A stretch of 16,804 bases of DNA, taken from positions 1 through 16,804 of the forward strand of contig JAZNXI010000065.1 of assembly GCA_045593825.1 (NCBI GenBank), in the 5' to 3' direction. Origin of the DNA: SIG299 sp045593825. GTDB lineage: Bacteria > Bacillota > Clostridia > Lachnospirales > Lachnospiraceae. Numbering within the stretch: position 1 is the stretch's first letter; every line of letters begins with the position of its first letter. The notes below the pieces were generated by a model. That model searched no databases. It saw nothing but the letters and a program-made list of their open reading frames with translations, and was not told where the DNA came from. A program made the translations under genes and the position numbers. Shown one piece after another: positions 1 to 7,142 of this stretch.

Positions 1-19
1 ACCGCTTGGCCTCCGACTT
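1..19. other. Sequencing adapter remnant at contig start
   Basis: The first 19 bases, read on the minus strand, begin AAGTCGGAGGCC. They match, from memory, the start of the MGI/BGISEQ read-1 adapter. The match ends at base 19, after which the sequence returns to a normal cysteine desulfurase reading frame. This is an artefact and not part of the organism; the last codons read through it from the nifS frame should be ignored. Confidence 0.9.
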
Positions 20-336
20 AGAATGGCGTGATGCTCAATCTTTGTGGTAATTAAGTGGTTACCCTTGTCCTTGTAAGCCTCCATGGCAGCCTTTAACGCC
101 CAGTTGTCCGCCTCGGAACCGCCGGCAGTAAAGTAAATGTCCTGAGTTGGGGCATTTAAAGCCTTTGCAATCTGCTCTCTTGCCTCAGTTACCGCTTCTT
201 TATTCTGGGACGCAAATCCATACACGCTGGATGGATTACCGAACAGCTCGGTGAAGTAAGGAAGCATAGCCTCCACTACCTCCGGTCTTGTTTTTGTTGT
301 TGCCGCATTATCTAAATAGATAATCTTCTTATTCAT
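20..336 (-). CDS. Cysteine desulfurase, NifS/IscS family (N-terminal part, cut by contig end)
   Basis: This is a PLP-dependent enzyme that removes sulfur from L-cysteine to supply Fe-S cluster assembly in the cytoplasm. Only about 106 of roughly 380-400 residues are present. The visible part has the family N-terminus LDNAATTK (residues 8-15), GNPSS (33-37), the PLP-loop region FTAGGSEADN (69-78, usually TSGATESNN) and the EHHA motif (101-104) whose histidine stacks on the PLP ring. The active-site lysine and the catalytic cysteine loop lie beyond the contig. The start is ATG at 334-336, with GGAGGT 7 bases upstream. It lies 22 bases after the IscR-type regulator on the same strand, so both are probably one isc transcript under autoregulation. 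Whether a nifU/iscU scaffold follows cannot be seen. The family is certain; the exact paralogue (NifS versus IscS) is not. Confidence 0.93.
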
Positions 337-358
337 GACTTAATACCTCCCTTTATGT

Positions 359-817
359 CTAGCAGCCCGGCTCTACCTGGGTTGCATCACTTTTTACTTT
401 ACCGCTTTCTTCCAAAAGCTCGGACAGAAACATGTTATTTACCGTATCATTGATACTATCATTAATACGCTTCCAAACATATTTGGTGACGCAGAAATTG
501 GAAGCGGAACACTCGTTTTCTCCCTCTCCGTCCACTGCGGAACAATCCACCGGACTTAAACTGCCTTCCAGCGCCCGAAGAATTTCTCCCACGGAAATAT
601 CTTCCGGTACCTTTGCCAGTGCGTAACCGCCCTGGGCACCTCTGGTGCTCTGCACAATGCCTGCTTTTTTAAGTTTTGCCACTAGCTGCTCTAAATAGCT
701 GATGGAAATATTTTGACGCTCTGCCACATCGCTTAAGGATACCGGCTCATTCTTTGCATACATAGCCAAATCAATAACCGCCCGCAGACCGTAACGTCCT
801 TTTGTTGTCAGCTTCAT
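359..817 (-). CDS. iscR: Rrf2-family transcriptional regulator, IscR type
   Basis: This 152-residue winged-helix regulator probably senses Fe-S status and controls the isc genes. The N-terminus MKLTTKGRYGLRAVIDLA and the helix-turn-helix region (about residues 28-62, SLSDVAERQNISISYLEQL through TRGAQGGYALA) are typical of Rrf2 proteins. Three cysteines sit in the cluster-binding position: C92, C103 and C109. E. coli IscR has C92, C98 and C104, so the first loop here is five residues longer, and the fourth ligand position (His107 in E. coli) is Lys112. A fourth cysteine is the very last residue (C152). ATG at 815-817 is chosen because GGAG lies 9 bases upstream; a TTG at 826 abuts the ribosome site directly and is unlikely. 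It is followed by the cysteine desulfurase and preceded by a consensus promoter plus dyad. The family is firm; the exact effector is inferred. Confidence 0.93.
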   Translation of the reverse strand: MKLTTKGRYGLRAVIDLAMYAKNEPVSLSDVAERQNISISYLEQLVAKLKKAGIVQSTRGAQGGYALAKVPEDISVGEILRALEGSLSPVDCSAVDGEGENECSASNFCVTKYVWKRINDSINDTVNNMFLSELLEESGKVKSDATQVEPGC

Positions 818-872
818 GCCAATCAACTCCTTACAAATTTAATTCCCAGTAAATCAATTCCGACTTTTTTAT

Positions 873-893
873 TTCCTAGTAATTTACTGTGAT
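873..893 (-). promoter_or_regulatory. Putative IscR/Rrf2 operator (imperfect dyad)
   Basis: The core AGTAATTTACT (878-888) is a perfect 5+1+5 palindrome inside a 21-base imperfect dyad. It lies just downstream of the -10 box, across the expected transcription start, a repressor position. A related half-element TTCCCAGTAAAT (843-854) repeats TTCCTAGTAATT (873-884) exactly 30 bases away, about three helical turns, suggesting a second or extended site. Assignment to the adjacent Rrf2 regulator is inferred from position and symmetry. Confidence 0.6.
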
Positions 894-896
894 TTA

Positions 897-925
897 ATAT
901 TACTACGAAGTATACCGCTTGTCAA
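897..925 (-). promoter_or_regulatory. SigA-type promoter of iscR-nifS
   Basis: On the minus strand a perfect -35 TTGACA (920-925) is followed by a 17-base spacer and a -10 TAATAT (897-902, one mismatch from TATAAT). The start of transcription should fall near 890, about 73 bases before the iscR ATG and inside the dyad operator. Such a strong core promoter fits a system held down by a repressor. Confidence 0.8.
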
Positions 926-1025
926 CCCCATTGTTAAAAAATTGTCAGACGTTTTTCTTCTATTTTTTCGTGATGCTTCATACCATTTGGTAAATGCAGT
1001 TTTCACGCCAATCATCGGAGGTTTT

Positions 1026-2327
1026 ATGCTAAAAAGTACCCTTGCAAAAGGCACCATTATTCTTACCGCTGCCGGATTTTTAAGCCGCATCCTCGGCTTC
1101 TTTTACCGAATCTGGCTCTCCGACCACTTAGGAAGCGAACTGCTTGGTATCTATCAGATGATTTTTCCCATTTCCGGCGTTTGCTATACCATTTATGCCT
1201 CCGGAATTCAAACTGCCATTTCAAAAATTACAGCGGAACGCAAAGCTTCCATTTCCGTATTCTTTCACGGACTGACCCTTTCCTTGTTTTTATCCCTGCT
1301 GTTATCGCTCCTGCTCTACGAAGGTGCACCGTTTCTTGCTACACGCTTTTTATTTGAGGAACGCACCATTGCTCCCCTGCGGATTTTGAGCTTTATGTTT
1401 CCATTCGGTGCCGTTACCGCCTGTTGCAACGGCTATAATTACGGAAAAAGTAATTCCCGTGGGCCTGCCGTTTCCCAGTTGACGGAACAGGTCATCCGCA
1501 TTGCCTGTGCCTACTTTATTGTGTTTACTTTCCAAGGACTTAACTTTTCCTGTGAGCTGGCGGTTCTGGTCCTGGTTATCGGAGAAGCAACCTCTGCTTT
1601 GGTCAGCATTCTTTCTTTAATTTCCAAGGAATGCAAAGGCAAGAAAATCACCGCAAAATCCTTACATAAAAGCGGCCTTACAGATATCACCCTGTTAGCC
1701 CTGCCACTGACCTTCCACCGGCTGATTATCAATCTGCTCCACAGCTTTGAAGCAACGTTGGTGCCTTACACCCTGCAACAGTCCGGCATGACCAAGACCA
1801 TGGCACTGAGTGAATACGGTATCTTAAACGGTATGGCATTCCCTTTCATTTTCTTTCCGACAGCCCTGACCGGCTCCCTTTCGGTACTGTTGCTACCAGT
1901 GGTATCCAAAGCAAATAAGGAAGAAAATACCGGGTATCTTAATAAAGTTATCCGCCTGTCCTTAACCTTTAGCGGAGGACTTGGCTTTGCCTGCACCGCA
2001 TTTTTCCTTATGACCGGTAACTTCCTTGGAAATGCTGTGTTCCACGAGCCCAAAGCCGGTGTATACATTAGTATTCTTGCCTGGTTGTGTCCGTTTATGT
2101 ACTTATCTTCCACTCTGGGAAGCATATTAAACGGTCTTGGCAAGGTGTATCAGACCTTTGCCATTTCCGTTATTTCTCTCTGTATCAAAATAGGCTGCTT
2201 ACTGCTTCTTGTCCCAACCCATGGCATGGCGGCATACTTCTTTACCCTGTTGGTGAGTCAAGGATTTACAACCATAGCAGAAGCGGTTACACTGCACAAT
2301 GCAACAAAAAACCTCACGGATGACTAA
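1026..2327 (+). CDS. SpoVB/MurJ-like polysaccharide flippase (MATE/MOP superfamily)
   Basis: This is a polytopic membrane protein of about 433 residues, with around 12 hydrophobic segments by eye. The N-terminus (LKSTLAKGTIILTAAGFLSRILGF with FYRIWLS following) and the early motif GSELLGIYQMIFPI are characteristic of stage V sporulation protein B and related lipid-linked oligosaccharide flippases. B. subtilis SpoVB is about 518 residues, so this form is shorter and may lack the last two spans. The family moves undecaprenyl-linked precursors across the membrane, in SpoVB for spore cortex; the substrate here is unknown. ATG at 1026 is chosen because GGAGG sits at 1017-1021; a TTG 28 codons upstream has no such site. 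It is the only rightward gene in the window, divergent from iscR and converging on fbp. Its stop codon lies inside the loop of the shared terminator. Confidence 0.85.
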   Translation: MLKSTLAKGTIILTAAGFLSRILGFFYRIWLSDHLGSELLGIYQMIFPISGVCYTIYASGIQTAISKITAERKASISVFFHGLTLSLFLSLLLSLLLYEGAPFLATRFLFEERTIAPLRILSFMFPFGAVTACCNGYNYGKSNSRGPAVSQLTEQVIRIACAYFIVFTFQGLNFSCELAVLVLVIGEATSALVSILSLISKECKGKKITAKSLHKSGLTDITLLALPLTFHRLIINLLHSFEATLVPYTLQQSGMTKTMALSEYGILNGMAFPFIFFPTALTGSLSVLLLPVVSKANKEENTGYLNKVIRLSLTFSGGLGFACTAFFLMTGNFLGNAVFHEPKAGVYISILAWLCPFMYLSSTLGSILNGLGKVYQTFAISVISLCIKIGCLLLLVPTHGMAAYFFTLLVSQGFTTIAEAVTLHNATKNLTDD

Positions 2328-2347
2328 ACATATCATCCGTGAGGTTT
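2309..2347. terminator. Bidirectional rho-independent terminator between spoVB-like gene and fbp
   Basis: A perfect 15-bp stem (2309-2323 pairing with 2333-2347, core CCTCACGGATGA) has a 9-base loop. On the minus strand it is followed by a run of T residues, giving a canonical terminator for the fbp-ending operon. On the plus strand the T run is shorter (TTT then TCTC). The left arm encodes the last codons of the flippase gene, and its TAA stop (2325-2327) is in the loop. Confidence 0.88.
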
Positions 2348-2355
2348 CTCACATT

Positions 2356-4308
2356 TTATCTCTTTTCCACAATCTCACCGCAGCGGTACGCTGCAATAAG
2401 CTTCTTTAAATCTTCAATTCGTTCTTTAATCATCTTACCCTGGTCAGTGTCGCCCACCAACATGCGGTGATACATGCGTTCCACGGCTTCCTGCCGGGAA
2501 ACAATATCTATTTCCTTACTGATAGCCAGTTCCTTAGAAACAAACGGCTCATGGGCAGTTAATGTGAGACCATAGGAATTATACACCAGTGTATAGCCCG
2601 CAATACCGGTTTCCCTGCGGTAGGTCTTGGAAAATCCACCGTCAATAACGATAACCTTTCCACCGCATTTTACCGGGCTTTCTCCCGCCATGCGGTGTAC
2701 CGGCACATGACCATTGATAATGTGGGCGGTGTCTACGGAAAGCCCAAACTCCGTTAAGATATTGATGGCGGTTTCCGTCTTTTCAATCAACTGATAGTAC
2801 GGATTCTTGACCTCTACATAAAGCTCTTTATCATCAATAAAGTACCGCTCAAAGGTGGACATTTTGCTGCGTCCGTAAATCGGAGAATTCGGTGCATTCC
2901 AAAGATACCACATAATATCGGCACCCTTGGCCTTTTCTTCCTTATCCTCTGCAAAAAATGCCTTTCGCACGTAGCTTTCCAGCATATCGTAAAGCTTCTT
3001 ACCCTTATGGGTTTCTCCAAACAATGTAACCTCGGTAAAACTGCCGTCCTCATTCATTGGCACACAGCCATGATACAACAGGTTGTTATTATAAATCTTA
3101 TAGAGGCTGCCCCTGTTTAACAAAAGCTGTACATGCCGCTGCAGCTTCTCACAGTGTAGGAAGGAGTTACGGAGACGCCGCATAACATCTTCCTCTTCTT
3201 CCGTAAGAGCATATGGATCTGCCGGATTGATGGTTGGGAAGTTCTTATCCAACAGCTCATACTCCTTGCCCTCCAGCACAATGGTACCCTTTTCGTAATC
3301 TATCAAATGCAGCAGGCAGCGGTCCTGTAATCCAAAATCTTCGCGAGCCTGTGCAATCTGACCTTCCAGCTTAAATTTGATAATAACGATAGCCTTGTGC
3401 ATCTTCATGACCATATCGTTTTCTCTGTCAGAAACCTGATTCTTTTCTTTTAATTCAAAGCAGGCGCAATCATCTTCGGCATAAGTATCCAGCGCAAAGG
3501 TAGCCAGTGGCAGCATATTGATGCCGTAACCATCCTCTAAGATACCTAAATTGCCGTATTGTACACTATTACGAATGACATTGGCAATGCAAGCGAGATG
3601 CCCTGCGGCAGCGCCCATCCAGAGAATGTCATGGTTACCCCACTGGAAATCCACGGAATGATACCGGCACATACGGTCCATAATGAGATGCGGTGCCGGA
3701 CCTCTGTCGAAAATATCTCCCAAAATATGCAGACGGTCAATTACCAGCTGCTGGATTACCTTTGCAAGGGCAATAATAAACTCCTCGGAATTGCCGATTT
3801 CCACAATGGTATTAACGATGGATTCGTAGTATGCCTCTTTGTTTAACACCTCGGATTTTTCCGTAATCAGCTCCTCGATGATATAACCGTAATCCTCCGG
3901 CAAAGCTTTGCGCACCTTGCTTCTGGTGTACTTGGAGGAAACCACCTTACACACCTCAATGAGGCGGTACAACGTGATTTTATACCAGTTAATAATATCC
4001 GGTTCCGCCTGCTTTACCAGCTCTATTTTCTGTTTCGGATAATAAATCAGCGTCGCCAGGGCAGACTTGTCCATATTGCTTAAAGTATGTCCAAATACAT
4101 CGTCAATTTTCTTTCTAACCGCACCCGAGCCATTATGCAGCACATGGGAAAACGCTTCGTATTCTCCATGAATATCCGACAAAAAGTGCTCTGTGCCCTT
4201 TGGCAGATTTAAGATTGACTGTAAATTAATAATTTCCGTGGAAGCCTTTCCTATGGTAGGATAAAGCCTCGACAACTGCTCCAAATAACGAAATTCTGTA
4301 TTATCCAT
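2356..4308 (-). CDS. fbp: Fructose-1,6-bisphosphatase, class III
   Basis: This 650-residue cytoplasmic enzyme hydrolyses fructose 1,6-bisphosphate to fructose 6-phosphate and phosphate, the committed gluconeogenic step. It is the large Firmicutes form (B. subtilis Fbp is about 670 residues) with a metallophosphatase core. Visible motifs are SDIHGEY (44-50), GDIFDRG (197-203), GNHD (224-227) and INGHVPV (531-537), supplying the expected Asp/His/Asn metal ligands, plus YHGCVPM (412-418). The ATG at 4306-4308 has AAGGGG about 8 bases upstream. The gene starts 18 bases after the gtfB stop, on the same strand and without a terminator between, so it is probably the last gene of the accessory Sec operon transcript. 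Fructose 6-phosphate is the entry point to UDP-GlcNAc, the GtfA/GtfB donor, but a functional link is only inference. The downstream end is a strong terminator. Confidence 0.96.
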   Translation of the reverse strand: MDNTEFRYLEQLSRLYPTIGKASTEIINLQSILNLPKGTEHFLSDIHGEYEAFSHVLHNGSGAVRKKIDDVFGHTLSNMDKSALATLIYYPKQKIELVKQAEPDIINWYKITLYRLIEVCKVVSSKYTRSKVRKALPEDYGYIIEELITEKSEVLNKEAYYESIVNTIVEIGNSEEFIIALAKVIQQLVIDRLHILGDIFDRGPAPHLIMDRMCRYHSVDFQWGNHDILWMGAAAGHLACIANVIRNSVQYGNLGILEDGYGINMLPLATFALDTYAEDDCACFELKEKNQVSDRENDMVMKMHKAIVIIKFKLEGQIAQAREDFGLQDRCLLHLIDYEKGTIVLEGKEYELLDKNFPTINPADPYALTEEEEDVMRRLRNSFLHCEKLQRHVQLLLNRGSLYKIYNNNLLYHGCVPMNEDGSFTEVTLFGETHKGKKLYDMLESYVRKAFFAEDKEEKAKGADIMWYLWNAPNSPIYGRSKMSTFERYFIDDKELYVEVKNPYYQLIEKTETAINILTEFGLSVDTAHIINGHVPVHRMAGESPVKCGGKVIVIDGGFSKTYRRETGIAGYTLVYNSYGLTLTAHEPFVSKELAISKEIDIVSRQEAVERMYHRMLVGDTDQGKMIKERIEDLKKLIAAYRCGEIVEKR

Positions 4309-4326
4309 AGTAAACCCCTTTACCTT

Positions 4327-5676
4327 TTAAATACTCAAATATGTTTCCTTAGTTTCTAACATTGCAAATGTATGTTGCCGTTCCAGATGCTCCTTTAAAA
4401 GCGCTGTACTGCCCATTATGGACTTTAGCTCTAAGATAAGTTCATCTGCCTTATCTTTTGTAAAAATGTGTTCTGGGGCCACATAACGTGCATTATGCAA
4501 GGTTTCCTTAAACGCAAAAATCAAATGATTATGCAGAAAGGCCTTTTCCACCGCAGATACAATTTCCGATTCATGATTAATATCCAAATAAAAATCAGCT
4601 TGTTCAAATAATTCATCCAGCACCTTCATTTTTACACCCGGATACAAACTGACATTTTTATATTTGTCCATGCTCATAAGCTTGGAAGACATTTCCGTTA
4701 TGGCAGCGATGGAGAAATGTACTCCCGGCAGTGATTCCACAATCTTATTGATTTCAGCGATATTATCGGAATTGGTACATATCAATGCCTCTTTTACACC
4801 CTTGTTTTCTTTTTTGAAAGGATATACAAAACCCAGCGGGCTGATAATGTCTGCCGGAGCTCCAAGAGCAAGCATTTTTTCGTAGGAATCCCTGCGCTGC
4901 ACCATTACCTTTGCCGCCCTGGTTGCGGTACCGGCAAGGATAGACCGCATATTGCCCGGAATTTCCTTGTTAATCGGCTCCTGCCAGAACAGAATGTCGC
5001 CCTTTCCGTTATCCCCCAGCATCTGGGATACGAAGAAAGAGTTAGACAAGGTGTTAAAGAAGATTCTGTACTCCGCATAGCCGGCTTTTTGAAGTACATA
5101 GGCTATGTATTCCTTTTTTGTGTGGAATATTTTAACCACATCTCCGTCATTTAAAATAATGTCTCCTGTCACATAGTTTTCCATCACAACTTCTTTTCCG
5201 TCCGCAGAAAAGAAGGATTTATTTACTCTCTGACCTTTTGCATTGAAAATAGTTCTGGCATACAGGGCACCATAGCGGTTATAGTGGTCGCTGAAACGCA
5301 CGGTTCCTCTGTCGTCATACCAATCCACAACCCGCACCAGACGTTTGTGCTTTGGTTCGGAGTAAAAGATTTTTGCACGTTCTTTATTTAAATCGTGCAC
5401 ACTTCCTCCACTGTTGCTTGCACTGATTTCCCAATATTCCGGCACCTTAATCTGATTAAAATACAGCGGCTTGCCCGGAACATTTTTCGCAGTCTTGAAA
5501 TCTCCCAGAAAATAGCTGAATACGGAAGTCACATCCTCCGGCAGAAATCCATCCTCCTCAATGACAAACACCGGATAGTTTTTTCCGGCCAATTTAAAGG
5601 AGTTATGCAGCTTTTTGCTGTCTTCCCCGTAATTGTCCAAAAGTAATATTATATTGTCTTTAACAGTGTTTCCCAT
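4327..5676 (-). CDS. gtfB: Accessory Sec glycosyltransferase partner GtfB
   Basis: This 449-residue partner of GtfA works in the cytoplasm. In the known complex GtfB recognises the serine-rich acceptor and GtfA transfers GlcNAc from UDP-GlcNAc to Ser/Thr. The order is a short N-terminal Rossmann part with DGFLPE (42-47), the add-on beta-sheet domain (about 66-196, with PLYFNQ 70-75, VPEYWEI 78-84, DHYNRYG 130-136), then the GT-B body with LFWQE (229-233), PGNM (240-243), LYPG (344-347) and YLDINHESEI (363-372). These motifs match streptococcal GtfB closely, and the length is normal (about 447). ATG at 5674-5676 follows a GGTGG-type ribosome site and overlaps the gtfA end by 28 bases, suggesting coupled translation and 1:1 assembly. 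fbp follows after 18 bases. Confidence is high. Confidence 0.93.
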   Translation of the reverse strand: MGNTVKDNIILLLDNYGEDSKKLHNSFKLAGKNYPVFVIEEDGFLPEDVTSVFSYFLGDFKTAKNVPGKPLYFNQIKVPEYWEISASNSGGSVHDLNKERAKIFYSEPKHKRLVRVVDWYDDRGTVRFSDHYNRYGALYARTIFNAKGQRVNKSFFSADGKEVVMENYVTGDIILNDGDVVKIFHTKKEYIAYVLQKAGYAEYRIFFNTLSNSFFVSQMLGDNGKGDILFWQEPINKEIPGNMRSILAGTATRAAKVMVQRRDSYEKMLALGAPADIISPLGFVYPFKKENKGVKEALICTNSDNIAEINKIVESLPGVHFSIAAITEMSSKLMSMDKYKNVSLYPGVKMKVLDELFEQADFYLDINHESEIVSAVEKAFLHNHLIFAFKETLHNARYVAPEHIFTKDKADELILELKSIMGSTALLKEHLERQHTFAMLETKETYLSI

Positions 5677-7142
5677 CGTTTTTCCACCTCTGCCCTGAGA
5701 TATTCCTTTGCTTTTTTGTAGGAATGCGCATGGAACGCTTCCATGTCAGCCTCTGTAAATAATTTGACAATACACTCTGCCAGCTTTGCAATGCGCTCTT
5801 TGCTCTCCATTTTATCATGCACCGTAATCTTATAACCGTTCTTTCCCTGGTCCACAAAATTCTGGTTGCCATAACGTACATCAAAACCAATGATTGGCAG
5901 TCCTGCACCAATGGCCTCCATCAATGTCAGGCCAAAACCTTCACTGGTAGAACCTGCTACATAAGCTTCATAGCTCTGATAAACCTCTGTTAAATCCTGC
6001 TGACCGCATAACTTAATGCAGCCGGTACAGCCAAGACGTTCGATAGTTTCTTTGATTTTTCCTTCTTCGGCACCTTTTCCGTAAATATCAAGAGTGATAT
6101 CCGGAACAATCTTCCTGGCCTCTGCCACTGCTTCCACTACCCAGTCTACATGCTTTTCCGTTGCCAGACGGGATGCGGTAATTAAGGAATGAGGACGTCT
6201 CTTGTACGGGTATTTTAACTCCTTAAGGCCTCCCACCGGAACCGTAATCACGTTCGGAGTAACGCCCAAATATTTTTCAAACTGCTCCCGCATCAGCTGA
6301 TTCTGTGCATCCGTGGATGCAAGATAGAAATCAATTTTATCGTGCTGAGAAAAGGAATACTCATAATAATTATTCCAAAGAATGTTGGTTTCGTCACTGC
6401 TTCCTTCACTGAAGTGGTCTGCATGAATGACAATGCCCACTTTTGCCGGACGGACATTCATAAGGATTGCCTGTCCGATTCCTGTGGTTCTGTCGATAAT
6501 GACAATGTCATCCTTGGTTAGATTTAACTTTGACACCATATATCCCACAAACTCTTCCTTGGAGCAGAGGATTCTGTCAGGAAAGCGGTAAGTTACCACA
6601 TCATTATCGTTAATCTCTTCATACGCTATGCTTCCGTCTTCATTAAAGAAGCGGCGCTGATACATATGAGCCTTATTATCCAACGGTGCATAATACTCGG
6701 AATATATTCTGCAATAGGTAAAGTAGTCCTTGCGGATAAGAAAACCGTTGGACACCAATTCTACACGATGCACCTTTTCAGATGTTTCATCCACCATATA
6801 AACCGTATAGAAATTATTGTTTCCCGGAAAGGCATACTTTGCCGTTTTACCGTTTCTGGAAAATGTATATTCCCTTGTTCCGAAAGTGGCTTCCAGTTGC
6901 TTTAAGGTATAGGTAACCGGAGCAATCCTGGTATCGGTAAAAAAGGTATACAGCCACTCTACTTCAGAGTCCAGAAAACCGATATTCTCCGTCATATGCT
7001 GGATATTCTCCCGTGGAAACATATCAGTAAAAATAAATTTTGCCTCTGCACCTATTGCCCGCAGCATTTTCGCCCGGTAAGCCTGGGCATATTCCACACC
7101 GCTGCTGGCCCAGCCGATGCCTAAGTTAAAGTTGTAAATCAT
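5649..7142 (-). CDS. gtfA: Accessory Sec O-GlcNAc transferase GtfA (canonical copy)
   Basis: This is the catalytic subunit (497 residues) of the GtfA-GtfB transferase that places the first GlcNAc on serine/threonine of the adhesin before export. The N-terminus MIYNFNLGIGWASSGVEYAQAYRA type (residues 1-24) is the canonical acceptor-side loop, followed by FIFTDM (36-41) and NIQH (46-49). An add-on beta-sheet domain spans about 75-205. The donor site is intact: ASRLATEK with R325 and K330, and the EX7E motif E401-E409 (EGFGLTLME), at nearly the positions described for pneumococcal GtfA. HADHF (240-244) is also kept. The start is taken as ATG at 7140-7142: it overlaps the stop of the preceding gene as ATGA, and the protein then begins exactly like its relatives. 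A GTG at 7166 would add eight residues without support. Confidence is high. Confidence 0.94.
   Translation of the reverse strand: MIYNFNLGIGWASSGVEYAQAYRAKMLRAIGAEAKFIFTDMFPRENIQHMTENIGFLDSEVEWLYTFFTDTRIAPVTYTLKQLEATFGTREYTFSRNGKTAKYAFPGNNNFYTVYMVDETSEKVHRVELVSNGFLIRKDYFTYCRIYSEYYAPLDNKAHMYQRRFFNEDGSIAYEEINDNDVVTYRFPDRILCSKEEFVGYMVSKLNLTKDDIVIIDRTTGIGQAILMNVRPAKVGIVIHADHFSEGSSDETNILWNNYYEYSFSQHDKIDFYLASTDAQNQLMREQFEKYLGVTPNVITVPVGGLKELKYPYKRRPHSLITASRLATEKHVDWVVEAVAEARKIVPDITLDIYGKGAEEGKIKETIERLGCTGCIKLCGQQDLTEVYQSYEAYVAGSTSEGFGLTLMEAIGAGLPIIGFDVRYGNQNFVDQGKNGYKITVHDKMESKERIAKLAECIVKLFTEADMEAFHAHSYKKAKEYLRAEVEKRWETLLKTI

Noticed and set aside
843..925. Riboswitch or T-box upstream of iscR
   Set aside because: The leader is only about 70 bases and shows a protein-type dyad operator, not a recognisable RNA aptamer or T-box sequence.
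942..1025. N-terminal extension of the flippase from a TTG at 942
   Set aside because: No ribosome site lies before it, whereas GGAGG precedes the ATG at 1026 and the protein from there matches the family start.
1766..2143. 125-codon open frame antisense to the flippase gene
   Set aside because: The sense frame is clearly a conserved membrane protein; the antisense product is proline/basic-rich without recognisable motifs.
3559..3846. 95-codon open frame on the plus strand inside fbp
   Set aside because: It is a shadow of the conserved fbp frame and lacks a ribosome site or homologous motifs.
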